Below are positions 20,744 to 30,099 of a stretch of 64,000 nucleotides of DNA, in pieces (the first letter of the stretch is position 1; each line of letters begins with the position of its first letter). The DNA is from Actinomyces viscosus (lineage in GTDB: Bacteria > Actinomycetota > Actinomycetes > Actinomycetales > Actinomycetaceae), in NCBI RefSeq assembly GCF_900637975.1, contig NZ_LR134477.1, positions 3,038,001-3,102,000 of the forward strand, read 5' to 3'. A program made the position numbers and the translations under genes. Under the pieces are notes generated by a model. That model saw only the letters and a program-made list of their open reading frames with translations, ran no database searches and was not told the origin of the DNA.

Positions 20744-22393
20744 CCTGAGTTGGCTCATTTAGTGTCGTGGTGGATGTTGTTGAGGGCTTGGATGAGGTCG
20801 GGTGGGAGTGGGTCGGCGGCTGTGAGGGTGTGTCCGGTGATGTTGATGGTGATGGTGCGGTAGCGGCGGGCGGTGGTGATCAGGCGTCTGATGGACCAGC
20901 CGGTGGTGTTCTCCAGCCATCGGGCCATGGCCAGGGCGGCGGTGACGATGGTCAGGTGGGCCTCGATGGACTGGCGCAGGTGGTGGTAGATGGGGCGTGC
21001 TCTCAGGTCGGACTTGGACATGCGGAAGGACTTCTCGATGTTGTACAGGCGGTGGTAGGCACCGATGACCGTCTCGGGGTCGGGGTTGGGCAGGTTGGTG
21101 ACGTATCCCTTCCACCCGGCCAGGGTCCGGGCCCGTGTCTCCAGGTCGCGGTTGATGCTCCTGGTGGCGCCGGACAGGTGCACGAAGCGGTTGCGTTTGA
21201 CGGGGATCTTTCCTGCGACGGCTTTCTCGGCCTTGGCGACCTGGGTGTCGATCCCGTGTAGCGTGCGTCGGGCCCTGTCGGCGCTGTAGCGGTAGCAGAT
21301 GGTCTCGTCACGGCGCTGGTCGCTGGCTCCGGCGGGCCAGGGCTGGGTCAGGGTCAGCCCGTCGGGGACGTCCTGGTCGGGGTGGCTGTCGTGCCAGGAG
21401 CTGATCACGTGGGGGACGCGTGAGGTGCGTGAGCCCAGCACGTAAGACAGGCCGGCTGCCTCCAGGGCCTGCTTGTTGGCGGCGCCGATCATCCCGGCGT
21501 CGGCGACGACCACCACGTCGTCGAGGTTGTAGGCGTTCATGAAGTCGTTGATCGTCGGGATCATGGTGGCGGTCTCGGCCTTGTTGCCCTCAAAGGCCTC
21601 GGCCCGTAGAGGGAACCCGGTCTCGTCGGTGAGCAGCCCTACCGTGATCTGCGGCTCCAGGCGTCTTTCCTTCGAGAAGCCTGGCTCGCGGAAACCGTCG
21701 GCCTTGTCGGTCTCGAAGTACAGGGTCGTCACGTCGAACAGGACCAGCGAGGCCCGGTCGATGCGGGCGCGTCCGGCCAGCAGGCGCGACAGGCCCCGGG
21801 TGAACTCCTCAGCGGCGTAGCGGGGCAGATGACGCTTGACCGTGGCGTAGGACACCGGCGTCAGACCTGCCTCGGCCAGGACCCGCAGGGAGTCCTGCTT
21901 GCTGGTCGGCTCGATCAGCCTGGCGGTAACGAGCTGGCGGAAGACCTCGTCAGCACCACCGAGCCCGTCCAGGCCCACTGCCTTCCAAGCCGCTTCCAGC
22001 GTCTCCAGGAGCACTCCCATCCGGTTGGAGGTGATCGGCGCTACGCGCCCGGCCCCAGCCAGCGCCTGCGGTCCCTTTCCCCCGACGTCCGCACCGTTCA
22101 GGCCCGGCAGGTCAAGGCCGAGCTGGCCAGCGTTGAGACGCTGCCTGGCGACCTCCTTAAGCGCCGCCAGCTCAGCATCGTCATGGGCTGAGCCGATGTG
22201 CTCGATGCTGCGGGCTCCTTTGCGGGAGGAGTACACGATCTGCACCGCACGGGCCCCCGACGCCGTCCTGACCGCGCGAACGTACGGACTCATACCCCCA
22301 CGTTAGTGCGCACCCCCACCCACGCAACCCGCACAATCCCAACCACAACCACACCCCCAGCGACCCAACCACCCCGCAATGAGCCAAGTCAGG
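20744..22393 (-). mobile_element. IS1634-family insertion sequence, 1650 bp
   Basis: Terminal inverted repeats are CCTGAGTTGGCTCATT at the left end and CCTGACTTGGCTCATT read inward from the right end (15 of 16 identical). The element holds one intact leftward transposase gene and about 100 non-coding bases at the right end. It is bounded on both sides by an exact 35-bp direct repeat. Long, variable target duplications are a known trait of IS1634 and IS1549. The copy looks complete and recent. It sits between the rRNA terminator and the end of a lysR gene. Confidence 0.92.
20755..22293 (-). CDS. IS1634-family transposase
   Basis: 512 residues from an ATG with GGGGG upstream. The N-terminal region (about residues 1-150) carries the family pattern Y-V-R, then Q-I-V-Y-S-S-R-K-G and IEHIGSAHDDAEL. 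The DDE catalytic core follows: LVLFDVTTLYFE near residue 195 (first Asp), VVVADAGMIGAANK near 265 (second Asp) and a C-terminal region with YNIEKSFRMSKSDL and PIYHH near 430-450 that carries the Glu. The family moves by a cut-and-paste or replicative DDE mechanism. The frame is intact, so the element may still be active. The stop lies 11 bases inside the left end. Confidence 0.93.
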   Translation of the reverse strand: MSPYVRAVRTASGARAVQIVYSSRKGARSIEHIGSAHDDAELAALKEVARQRLNAGQLGLDLPGLNGADVGGKGPQALAGAGRVAPITSNRMGVLLETLEAAWKAVGLDGLGGADEVFRQLVTARLIEPTSKQDSLRVLAEAGLTPVSYATVKRHLPRYAAEEFTRGLSRLLAGRARIDRASLVLFDVTTLYFETDKADGFREPGFSKERRLEPQITVGLLTDETGFPLRAEAFEGNKAETATMIPTINDFMNAYNLDDVVVVADAGMIGAANKQALEAAGLSYVLGSRTSRVPHVISSWHDSHPDQDVPDGLTLTQPWPAGASDQRRDETICYRYSADRARRTLHGIDTQVAKAEKAVAGKIPVKRNRFVHLSGATRSINRDLETRARTLAGWKGYVTNLPNPDPETVIGAYHRLYNIEKSFRMSKSDLRARPIYHHLRQSIEAHLTIVTAALAMARWLENTTGWSIRRLITTARRYRTITINITGHTLTAADPLPPDLIQALNNIHHDTK

Positions 22394-22428
22394 TCTCAGC
22401 AGTTGCACGCCGGAGGCCGCCTCTATTC
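22394..22428. repeat. Right copy of 35-bp target-site duplication
   Basis: Identical to 20709-20743. Its last two bases are part of the lysR stop codon (22427-22429), so insertion happened at the 3' edge of that gene without changing the protein. Confidence 0.9.
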
Positions 22429-23308
22429 AGCGCCCCGCCTTGTTGCTCACCACCGATTCGACGAACGCCCGCGCAGCAGGGCTCGGATTGAACGAGTCCC
22501 ACGCCAGGTACTCCACCCGCACGGGTCCGTCACTCACGTCCACGAAAGCACAGCCCGGCACCTTCCGGGCAATGCTGGGCGCCAGGAACCCAACTGCCAG
22601 TCCCTGCCTCACCAAACCGATCAACAGCTCCGCATCGGTCACCTCAAAGCCGACCTCACGCCGAAGGCCGGCTCTGCGGAAGGCCAGGTCCGACTGCTCC
22701 CGTCCCGACGAACCGGCGGGAAAGTCCACGAAGGGCTCGTCAGCAAGATCGTCAAGGTGAAGACGACGTCGTCCTGCCAGCTGATGGTCCGCAGGAAGTA
22801 TCGCCACCAGCCGTTCCCTCGCGAGCCGGTGTGCGTGCACGTCGATGGGGGTCACCTCCTCGGCAAGGCCGAGAAAGGCGGCATCGAGTTGCCCGCCACT
22901 GATCTGCTCCAGGAAACGGTCACTGCCACCACTGCGGACAAGCACTTTCACGTCCGGGTACCGGCGATGAAAGGTGCCCAGGGTCGCAGCGACGTCCACG
23001 GCCGTCACTGTTGGTATCACCCCCACCCTCAGTGGGCCCCTCACGGTGCCCTGGGCGGCAGCGGCATCGGCTCCGGCCCGTTCGGCCGCCGCCAGGCACA
23101 GGCGCGCCTGCGCCAGGAACGCCTCCCCAGCAGGAGTCACCGTCACTCTCCGGCTGGTCCGTGCGAAGACCGTGACGCCAAGCTCGCTCTCCAATGCCTT
23201 GATCTGCCGACTCAGCGCCGACTGCACCACGAAGCAGCGCTCAGCCGCACGAGTGAAGCTCTTCTCCTCGGCAATGGCCACGGCATAGCGCATCTGCTGA
23301 AGCTCCAT
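22427..23308 (-). CDS. LysR-family transcriptional regulator
   Basis: 293 residues, standard length. The N-terminal winged HTH is at 1-60 (MELQQMRYAVAIAEEKSF, then AAERCFVVQSALSRQIKALE). The periplasmic-binding-like effector domain spans about 90-290 and includes GPLRVGVIPTVTAVDV. It diverges from an EamA exporter with 78 bases between starts, the usual arrangement for a LysR protein and its target. An IS element has landed exactly at its stop codon, so downstream sequence has changed but the coding region has not. The effector is unknown. Confidence 0.92.
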   Translation of the reverse strand: MELQQMRYAVAIAEEKSFTRAAERCFVVQSALSRQIKALESELGVTVFARTSRRVTVTPAGEAFLAQARLCLAAAERAGADAAAAQGTVRGPLRVGVIPTVTAVDVAATLGTFHRRYPDVKVLVRSGGSDRFLEQISGGQLDAAFLGLAEEVTPIDVHAHRLARERLVAILPADHQLAGRRRLHLDDLADEPFVDFPAGSSGREQSDLAFRRAGLRREVGFEVTDAELLIGLVRQGLAVGFLAPSIARKVPGCAFVDVSDGPVRVEYLAWDSFNPSPAARAFVESVVSNKAGR

Positions 23309-23386
23309 GTATCAATGCTACTGGCGCATCGCTCCCATCACATCTATGTCATCGACACATGGCTGCGCAGCAGGCAGCCTGAAGTC

Positions 23387-24310
23387 ATGACGACGATTCA
23401 GGGCGCCCAGTCCACCGGGTGCAGGCCCACCGGATTCAGCACCCGTCAGCGCACCGGCTGGATCGTCCTGACAGCCCTCGCACCGGTGGTGTGGGGCACG
23501 ACATACATCGTCACCACCCGCGCGTTGCCTTCGGACCACCCGGTCTTCGCCGCCTTCATGAGGACGCTGCCCGCCGGTGTTCTTGCACTCCTGGTTGCGC
23601 GGCAGCTGCCGCGAGGCGGCTGGTGGTGGAGAAGCCTCGTGCTCGGCGCTCTCAACATGGCCTGCTTCTTCCCGCTGCTCTTCGTCGCCGCGCAGCGCCT
23701 GCCCGGTGGCGTGGCTGCGACGCTTGGAGCTGCGCAGCCGATCGTCGTCGCCATCCTCGCCGTCGTCGTCCTGGGGGAGCGTCCGTCGGCGCGCAGACTG
23801 GGGTGGGCGGCGATCGGCGTCGTCGGCGTGGCACTGGTGGTGCTGGGACCGCAGGCTGAGCTTGACGCTCTCGGAGTGGCGGCGGGCCTCGGCGGATCCG
23901 TCTCCATGGGGCTGGGGGTCGTGCTCACCAAACGCTGGGGCCGTCCCGACGGTGCCGGCGTCCTCAGCCTGGCCGGCTGGCAGCTGACCGGCGCCGGGCT
24001 ACTCCTCGCCGTCCCCGCACTGCTTGTCGACGGGATTCCGCAGGCTATCGATACTGTCGCGGTCGCGGGATACGGCTGGCTCGGACTGGTGGGAGGACTG
24101 GCCGCCTACGTCGTCTGGTTCGAAGGCGTCCGCCGACTACCGGTGACGCCGACGGCGCTGCTGGGCCTGCTCTCGCCACTGACGGCTGCTCTTCTCGGGA
24201 TCGCCGTGGCCGGCGAGGTGCTTACTGCCCTTCAGCTCCTGGGGTTCGCCACCGCCCTGACCGCCATGACTGCGGGGCAGCTTCCTGCGTCCTCCCCGCG
24301 CTCCTCTTGA
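23387..24310 (+). CDS. EamA/DMT family transporter
   Basis: 307 residues from the ATG at 23387. About 25 polar residues precede 10 membrane helices in two EamA repeats; the first has APVVWGTTYIVTTRALP and FAAFMRTLPAGVLAL, and the second LSLAGWQLTGAGLLL and VWFEGVRRLPVTPTALLG. The family exports amino acids, purines or other metabolites. It is divergent from lysR, and a short inverted repeat, ATGTCATCGACACAT (23345-23359), lies between the starts. The next gene follows after 11 bases, so they are probably co-transcribed. Confidence 0.9.
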   Translation: MTTIQGAQSTGCRPTGFSTRQRTGWIVLTALAPVVWGTTYIVTTRALPSDHPVFAAFMRTLPAGVLALLVARQLPRGGWWWRSLVLGALNMACFFPLLFVAAQRLPGGVAATLGAAQPIVVAILAVVVLGERPSARRLGWAAIGVVGVALVVLGPQAELDALGVAAGLGGSVSMGLGVVLTKRWGRPDGAGVLSLAGWQLTGAGLLLAVPALLVDGIPQAIDTVAVAGYGWLGLVGGLAAYVVWFEGVRRLPVTPTALLGLLSPLTAALLGIAVAGEVLTALQLLGFATALTAMTAGQLPASSPRSS

Positions 24311-24321
24311 AAGGACTTCTC

Positions 24322-25002
24322 ATGAGAATCGTCGTGCTCGGAGCCACCGGCATGGCCGGCGCCGCCGTTGCCAACGAGGCAGCGCGTCGCGGTCATGACG
24401 TGACGGCCGTATCCCGGCGGCGTCGCCTTCAGGGCGGCAGCCATCTCACTCCCTGCCTGCTGGACGTGACCGACGTCGACGCCGTCGAAAGCCTCCTGAA
24501 GGCGTGCGACGCCGCTGTTGTTTCCCTGCGTACTCCTCCTGGTCGCGAGAATGATCTGGCTGAGCTGACAAGGGGTGTCCTGGAAGCCGCATCGAGAAGC
24601 GGAACGCCACTGCTCATCATCGGTGGTGCCGCCCCACTGAGCTCGCCTACCCGACCCGGCACCCTCGTCGTCGATGACCTGGCCGTTGTGCCGCCAGCAT
24701 GGCGACAGGTGGCGCAGGCCAGCCTCACGCAGCTGCGCGCCTGCCAGACGCACGAGTACCAGGGGTGGGTCTATCTCAGCCCTCCGGCACTCTTCGGGCC
24801 CGGAGCCAGTACCGGTTCCTACCGGCGCGGAACCACGATGCTTCTCGTCGACGATCAGGGCCAGTCCCGGATCAGCCCCGAGGATCTTGCCTGCGCCGTC
24901 GTCGACGAGCTGGAGCGGCCCGGCGGCGAGCAGCACTTCACCGTCATCGCCTCCGTGCCCGAGGCGACGGCGGTCGGAACAGCAGGAGGGGAGACGGACT
25001 GA
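24322..25002 (+). CDS. NAD(P)-binding Rossmann-fold protein (NmrA/SDR-a5 type)
   Basis: 226 residues from the ATG at 24322, with AAAGGA upstream. The dinucleotide-binding motif is VVLGATGMAGAAV (4-16). Conserved features follow: CLLDVTDVDAVESLL and LLIIGGAAPLSSP near 98. The C-terminal half includes GWVYLSPPALFGPG. These proteins are atypical short-chain dehydrogenases or quinone/flavin reductases that often lack a clear catalytic Tyr-Lys pair, and none is obvious here. It is in a likely operon with the EamA exporter under LysR control, which suggests a stress or detoxification role. The substrate is unknown. Confidence 0.85.
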   Translation: MRIVVLGATGMAGAAVANEAARRGHDVTAVSRRRRLQGGSHLTPCLLDVTDVDAVESLLKACDAAVVSLRTPPGRENDLAELTRGVLEAASRSGTPLLIIGGAAPLSSPTRPGTLVVDDLAVVPPAWRQVAQASLTQLRACQTHEYQGWVYLSPPALFGPGASTGSYRRGTTMLLVDDQGQSRISPEDLACAVVDELERPGGEQHFTVIASVPEATAVGTAGGETD

Positions 25003-25061
25003 ATGGGTCCGTCGTGGGCACGTGCGCCATCTGCGGCAGCAGCTTGAGGCCGTGGCGTGGA

Positions 25062-25667
25062 CTACGACGGACGACGGACTCCGGCGGCAGAGTCGCCGGA
25101 GTCGCCGGAGTCGTCCGAGGCGGCGTTCTCTCCCGTGAAGAGGTACTCGATGAGAGGATCGGCCGGCCGGTCGTAGTCCAGGGCGGACAACGTCGTCGCC
25201 AGCATCCCGATCGCGAGAATGCTCCGGGTCTCATCGCGCGGAATACCCAGGTCGTCGTGCAGCAGGTGGCTGACCCGAGCGAATCCGTCCCGCGCGAGAG
25301 GGCCGAGCCTGTCATCAGTGCCGCAGACGAACAGCTGGGCCAGGAGCCTGAGCTCATCGGAGGTGAAGGCCAGGTCCTGGAACCGCCGGCTGAACTCCTT
25401 GCGCTGGCCCGGGTCGCTGAGGGGAGCGGTGTCACGGAACAGCTCCTCAATGTGGGTGGAGGCCTGCTCGCACAGGATCCGGATCAGCTTGGTCTTGGAG
25501 CCGAAGGCGCGCACGACGTACGCCTGACTGACGCCGGCCTCGCGGGCGATGCGGTCAGTGGTGATGCGAGAGAACCCGTATCTGCTGAACAGGTGCAGCG
25601 CTGCAGCCAGGATGCGGTCGCGGCCCGATGTCCTTGGCGTCGTGCTGGATACGGGTGACTCCTTCAT
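25062..25667 (-). CDS. TetR-family transcriptional regulator
   Basis: 201 residues. The HTH occupies about residues 16-62: RDRILAAALHLFSRYGF, then ITTDRIAREAGVSQAYVVRA and FGSKTKLI. The remaining helical domain would bind a ligand and dimerise. It diverges from a membrane protein gene, and the 84 bases between starts hold a 21-bp-armed palindrome (25694-25741), the likely operator for both genes. The C-terminal tail is Gly/Asp/Ser-rich and variable. Confidence 0.92.
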   Translation of the reverse strand: MKESPVSSTTPRTSGRDRILAAALHLFSRYGFSRITTDRIAREAGVSQAYVVRAFGSKTKLIRILCEQASTHIEELFRDTAPLSDPGQRKEFSRRFQDLAFTSDELRLLAQLFVCGTDDRLGPLARDGFARVSHLLHDDLGIPRDETRSILAIGMLATTLSALDYDRPADPLIEYLFTGENAASDDSGDSGDSAAGVRRPS

Positions 25668-25693
25668 GAGGACAGTCTAGTCGCCATGACGTT

Positions 25694-25741
25694 TGTAGTC
25701 ATTGAGTGATAACCTCCTCTGGTTATCACTCAATGACTACA
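25694..25741. promoter_or_regulatory. Perfect 21-bp-arm palindrome between TetR and membrane gene
   Basis: Arms at 25694-25714 and 25721-25741 are exact complements, around the six bases TCCTCT. Each arm contains CATTGAGTGATAAC or its complement, AT-rich against the GC-rich genome. TTGAGT and TATCAC boxes 16 bases apart occur on both strands by symmetry and could be divergent promoters covered by the repressor. The right arm ends at the first base of the AGGAGG ribosome site of the next gene, and CCTCCT in the centre is its exact complement. Confidence 0.8.
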
Positions 25742-25751
25742 GGAGGTTCGC

Positions 25752-26759
25752 ATGTCTTCCTCGCCTGCCGAGGCCTCGGCCGATACCCGTCTCGTTCCGC
25801 GCGCGGTGGTTGTCCGGGCGGTGCTCACCGTCGCCCTGTCCGCCCTGCTGACTGGAGCGCTCTTCAGCTACTTCTACATCGAGGTCTTCAACGCCCCGAC
25901 GCCGCACCGCCTACCCGTGGCCGTCGCGGGTACGGACTCGACGCACCTGCAGGATGCGGTGGGAGACGGATACCGGCTGATTCCGGTGACTCATCGTCAG
26001 GAGGGGCTCGATCGCCTCTCGCGCCACGAGGTCTACGGCGTCATCACGGTCGATGCGGAGAGTCGGAGCGTGGAGCTGGCCCACACCAGTGTCGATGGGA
26101 GCTCCGTGCTGGCCTACATGCAGCCGGTTGCTGAGCGAGTCTCGGAGCGATCGGGGATGACGCTTCGGATTACCAACACGACCCCGGGCGTGGCCGCCAA
26201 CGCGTCACCGGGCCGCAGCGTGTTCTTCGCGGTATTCGGTACGGCGCTGACCGGTTTCGTGCTCTCGCAGGCCCTGTCCTCCGTCGCCTCCCAGGTCGGG
26301 CTGTCGCTGCGGGCCAGGCTGGCGATCATGGTCGGCGTGTCCGCCGTCGCAGGCCTGTTGGTGTCTCTCATGCTTGATCCCTGGTTCGGTATCGCGTCGG
26401 GTACCTTCTGGAGCAGCTGGCCAATGGTCTCGCTCCTGTGCCTGTCCGCGGTGACGACGGGTTCTGCTCTGCTCGACCTGGTCGGTCCTCTGGGCCAGGT
26501 GGTGACGGCGGTGCTGTTTGTGACGCTGGGCAACGCCACAGCCACCGGGATCCTGCCGATGCCGTTCCTGACTCGGCCCTATCAGGTCATCAGCAGGTTG
26601 ATCCCCACCGGGAACGTCGTGCGCGCCGTCCTGGACCGGGCCTACTTCAGCGGCGCGGGGACGCAGTGGGGCTATATCGTCCCGCTCGCGTGGATCGTGG
26701 CCGGTATCGGACTGCTGACCATCGTCGACCGCCGGCGAGTGCAGTCTCGCCGCGCTTGA
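25752..26759 (+). CDS. YhgE/ABC-2-permease-like membrane protein
   Basis: 335 residues from an ATG preceded by a perfect AGGAGG. One helix lies at about 22-45, an extracellular loop of about 110 residues follows (VAVAGTDSTHLQDAVGDGY, YGVITVD), and five helices lie between about 155 and 330. The end of the protein, LPMPFLTRPYQVISRLIPTG then VRAVLDRAYFSG, resembles the C-terminal part of YhgE/Pip and ABC-2 permeases (DUF3533-like group). It is much shorter than YhgE and has no ATPase beside it. Divergent TetR control suggests an efflux or envelope-stress role. Function is not established. Confidence 0.75.
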   Translation: MSSSPAEASADTRLVPRAVVVRAVLTVALSALLTGALFSYFYIEVFNAPTPHRLPVAVAGTDSTHLQDAVGDGYRLIPVTHRQEGLDRLSRHEVYGVITVDAESRSVELAHTSVDGSSVLAYMQPVAERVSERSGMTLRITNTTPGVAANASPGRSVFFAVFGTALTGFVLSQALSSVASQVGLSLRARLAIMVGVSAVAGLLVSLMLDPWFGIASGTFWSSWPMVSLLCLSAVTTGSALLDLVGPLGQVVTAVLFVTLGNATATGILPMPFLTRPYQVISRLIPTGNVVRAVLDRAYFSGAGTQWGYIVPLAWIVAGIGLLTIVDRRRVQSRRA

Positions 26760-26814
26760 TCCTGGAGGCGCGCACCCGGTCCTTCGGCGGGTCGGCGAGG
26801 CCTGCTGTCCCGGC

Positions 26815-29007
26815 TCAGATCCAGGACGACAGGAACATGTGGTAGAGCCAGAAGGTGCGTGAGACGTTCTGACCGGTCCAGATCGGCCACCAGAAGGCCG
26901 AGGCGGCGCAGGCCAGCATCGTGACCACGATGATGAGGGCGATGCCCTCGCTGCGGATCTGCCAGGTAGGAACCATCGTCCAGCTCGCCAGGCCCCGCCA
27001 CCGGGTGCGGTGACCGTCTCCACGGCTCTGGCCGCCGGGGGAGTCCGGCGCGGGGTAGCCGGTCAGCTCGGCCATGGCCTGCGCCGCGTCGGCCTGGTCG
27101 GCTCGGGATCCGGTGCCGACGTCGTCGTCGGGCGCATCGCTCTCGCCCTCGGCGGGGGCATCGCCCGCCTGCGTGCTGATGCGGTACATGCCCGGGTCGG
27201 TCTCCACCACCGGCGGCGTCCACGTCGGCGTGCGCCCGAACTGCGGGCCGAAGCCCAGGAACCTGGCGCCCACGCCGCGCCAGGGCCGCACGCCCGCGCC
27301 GATCTGCCCGTTCCTCAGGGCCGCCACCTGCGCCTGGGCCACCTTGGACCCCGGCAGCGGCGGCACCAGGCCCGCGGCCATGCCCAGCGCCAGCACGAGG
27401 ACGAGCACGACGCAGGGGACGAAGGCCACCGTGTAGAAGGTGAAGATCGTCCGGTCCCGGTACTGGAACCACGGCACGTACAGGCCCAGGTAGCCGATGA
27501 GGGGCGCCCACGCCCGCCAGTCGCGGTTCCTGACCCCGAGAATGATGATGGCCGCCAGTGCCACCACGGCGGACCACCAGATGACGATGTTGCCGATCGA
27601 GGTGATCGCCTGGATGCAGTCCCCGCCCCAGCAGGTCTGCGGCACCTGGGCCTTGTCCTCCCAGTAGAAGGAGGTCGGCCGGGTCTGCAGCAGCCAGCCG
27701 TAGGGCTTCGACTGGTAGGTGTGCGGCGAGGCCAGACCGACGTGGAACTCGTACATCTGCTGGTGGTAGGCGATGAAGTCGTTGATGCTGTGGGGCAGCG
27801 ACGGGAAGGGAACCGGCTGGTGATTCTCGATCTGCTCGAGCGCCCAGCCGTGCTTGTAGGCGCGGGGGTGAATGAACCAGGACCACCAGCACCCGACGTA
27901 GACCGCGGCTGCCACGGGCACCGTCTGCAGGAAGTCGCTCACCCCCTGGGCGACCGTCCCCTCCAGGAACCAGGCCCGCGCCCCTACCCGCCGCAGCGCC
28001 AGGGTGTCCCACACGACGACGACGACGCCCACAACCGCGACGAGGTAGAGCCCCGACCACTTGATGGAGCAGGTCAGCCCCAGGGCGACGCCGGTGGCCA
28101 GCAGCCAGGGGCGGATCGTGGCGTGCGGCGGCCTCGCCCCGGGACTCGTCCACGCCATCCTGCGGGCCAGCCTCGCCCGCGACCACTGCCGGTCGCGCAC
28201 CAGGAAGTACAGGGACAAGGTGGCGAAGAACCCGATGAACACGTCCAGCAGGCCGATGCGGGACTCGGTCAGCGCCACGCCGTCGATCGCCAGGAACAGC
28301 CCGGCCAGGCCCGCCAGCAGCGGGGAGCGGGTCAGCCGCATCGTCAGGCGCGCCAGCAGCATGACCGTGAGGATCCCGGCGACGGCCGGCATGACGCGCC
28401 AGCCGAAGGACGACGACGGCCCGAAGAGCTCCATGCCGGCACCGATGAGCCACTTGCCCAGCTGAGGATGAACGACGTAGGCGGCCTGGGTGGACATGCC
28501 GGAGAAGTCCCCGGAGGCGAAGGCCGCATCGGAGTTCGCCGCCCAGTTCGCCTCGTAGCCCAGGTGCCACAAGGCGTAGGCGTCCTTGACGTAGTAGATC
28601 TCATCGAACATGAGTGTCTTGGGGTGGCTCAGTCCGACGAGGCGCAGCAGGGCGGCGATGACGCCGACGGCGCCGGTGGCGATCCAGCCGCGGATCCTGA
28701 CGGCGCGGGGCTCGACCCAGCCCACCGGGCCGAGCCCGAGCAGGGCGCGCAGCTCGTTCTCGCTGCGCACCTCATGATCGGTGCCGCTGCCGGTCTCGTC
28801 GTTCCCCGTACCGACGGCGCCGGTACTGCCGCCGGTGTCGGCACTGCCGCCAGCGGCATCAGCCGGCGCGGTATGCGGCGCCTGAGCCTGTATCGGGTCG
28901 GGTTCCTGTCCCGGTGTCGGTCGTTCCTGCTCCGTGGACGGGTCCGCGGAACCGCCACGGGACTGCTCGGGGGACTGTTCGGGAGACAGCGCGCTCGGAG
29001 TCGTCAC
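26815..29007 (-). CDS. pmt: Protein O-mannosyltransferase (GT39)
   Basis: 730 residues from GTG at 29007. A polar N-terminal tail of about 105 residues, rich in Gly, Thr, Gln and acidic residues, precedes 10-11 membrane helices. The first extracytoplasmic loop carries the catalytic Asp-Glu pair in [13 protein letters not shown] (near residue 135) and [19 protein letters not shown] large loop contains the [12 protein letters not shown] and [10 protein letters not shown] segments typical of bacterial PMTs. The enzyme transfers mannose from polyprenyl-phosphate mannose to Ser/Thr of exported proteins. Its place divergent to rsmI is the same as Rv1002c/Rv1003 in M. tuberculosis. Likely targets include the Ser/Thr/Ala-rich surface proteins encoded nearby, but this is inference. 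Confidence 0.93.
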   Translation of the reverse strand: MTTPSALSPEQSPEQSRGGSADPSTEQERPTPGQEPDPIQAQAPHTAPADAAGGSADTGGSTGAVGTGNDETGSGTDHEVRSENELRALLGLGPVGWVEPRAVRIRGWIATGAVGVIAALLRLVGLSHPKTLMFDEIYYVKDAYALWHLGYEANWAANSDAAFASGDFSGMSTQAAYVVHPQLGKWLIGAGMELFGPSSSFGWRVMPAVAGILTVMLLARLTMRLTRSPLLAGLAGLFLAIDGVALTESRIGLLDVFIGFFATLSLYFLVRDRQWSRARLARRMAWTSPGARPPHATIRPWLLATGVALGLTCSIKWSGLYLVAVVGVVVVVWDTLALRRVGARAWFLEGTVAQGVSDFLQTVPVAAAVYVGCWWSWFIHPRAYKHGWALEQIENHQPVPFPSLPHSINDFIAYHQQMYEFHVGLASPHTYQSKPYGWLLQTRPTSFYWEDKAQVPQTCWGGDCIQAITSIGNIVIWWSAVVALAAIIILGVRNRDWRAWAPLIGYLGLYVPWFQYRDRTIFTFYTVAFVPCVVLVLVLALGMAAGLVPPLPGSKVAQAQVAALRNGQIGAGVRPWRGVGARFLGFGPQFGRTPTWTPPVVETDPGMYRISTQAGDAPAEGESDAPDDDVGTGSRADQADAAQAMAELTGYPAPDSPGGQSRGDGHRTRWRGLASWTMVPTWQIRSEGIALIIVVTMLACAASAFWWPIWTGQNVSRTFWLYHMFLSSWI

Positions 29008-29060
29008 GCCTCGAGTCTAGGCGGCGGCGCCATCGAGATCGCAGCGACATACTGTGTCCT

Positions 29061-30044
29061 ATGACCGAGAGTATCCCGCCCGCACAGGACCCGGCCGTCG
29101 ACAACGGCCGCGATGACGGGTCCGCCCACGGTGGCCGGGCCGACGACGTCGCCGACCCTGCCGCCGGCGCGGCTGACGAGCTCGTCGCCCACAGCCCTGA
29201 CCTGCGCGGCGGCACCATCACCCTGGCCGCCACCCCGATCGGCAACGTCTCCGACGGCTCCCTCCGGCTGCGCCGTGGCCTGGAGCAGGCCGATCTCATC
29301 GCCGCTGAGGACACCCGCAGGCTGCGCGCATTGGCCCAACGCCTCGACGTCGAGCCCCACGGGCGCATCATCGCCCTCCACGAGCACAACGAGCGCGACC
29401 GCGCCCCCGAGCTGCTCGATGCCGCCCGCGCCGGCCAGCGCGTCCTGGTCGTCTCCGACGCCGGCATGCCGTCGGTCTCCGACCCCGGCTACCGGCTCGT
29501 CCAGGCCGCCGTCCGGGCCCGGGTGCCCGTCACCGTCGCCCCGGGGCCGTCCGCGGTCCTGACCGCCCTGGCCCTGTCCGGCCTGGCCTCCGACCGCTTC
29601 TGCTTCGAGGGCTTCCTGCCCCGCAAACCGGGGGAGCGGCGCCGAGCCCTGGAGTCCCTGGCCACCCAGGAGCGCACCATGATCTTCCTGGAGTCACCCC
29701 GCCGCGTCCACGACTCCCTGACCGCCATGGCCGAGGTCCTCGGCGGTGAGCGCCCGGCGGCACTGTGCCGGGAGCTGACCAAGACCCACGAGGAGGTGCG
29801 ACGAGCCCCGTTGGCCGAGCTCGCCCGGGGAACCGCCGACGGCGTCCTGGGAGAGGTGGTCCTCGTGGTCGCCGGCGCCGAGCCCGTCCCCGCCGGCCCC
29901 GAGGACGCCGCGCGCGAGGCCCTGGCACTGGCCGGGACCGGCATGCGTCTCAAGGCTGCGGCCGCCTGGACGGCCGGTGAGCACGGCCTGCGCCCCAACG
30001 AGGTCTACCGCGCCGCCCTGGAGCTGCGCGAGACCACCGCCTGA
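29061..30044 (+). CDS. rsmI: 16S rRNA (cytidine-1402-2'-O)-methyltransferase
   Basis: 327 residues. The ATG at 29061 gives a 50-residue variable acidic tail before the conserved tetrapyrrole-methylase fold: [16 protein letters not shown] (about 53), [48 protein letters not shown] and [12 protein letters not shown]. It methylates C1402 in the ribosomal P site with S-adenosylmethionine, together with RsmH. There is no Shine-Dalgarno sequence. A TACTGT -10-like box ends five bases before the ATG, so translation may be leaderless. It is divergent from pmt, as in mycobacteria. Confidence 0.94.
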   Translation: MTESIPPAQDPAVDNGRDDGSAHGGRADDVADPAAGAADELVAHSPDLRGGTITLAATPIGNVSDGSLRLRRGLEQADLIAAEDTRRLRALAQRLDVEPHGRIIALHEHNERDRAPELLDAARAGQRVLVVSDAGMPSVSDPGYRLVQAAVRARVPVTVAPGPSAVLTALALSGLASDRFCFEGFLPRKPGERRRALESLATQERTMIFLESPRRVHDSLTAMAEVLGGERPAALCRELTKTHEEVRRAPLAELARGTADGVLGEVVLVVAGAEPVPAGPEDAAREALALAGTGMRLKAAAAWTAGEHGLRPNEVYRAALELRETTA

Positions 30045-30099
30045 ACCGCGATTCGGCCACCGAGGCCCCGGGAGCGGCAGGCCCGGCTATGGTCGGGCC

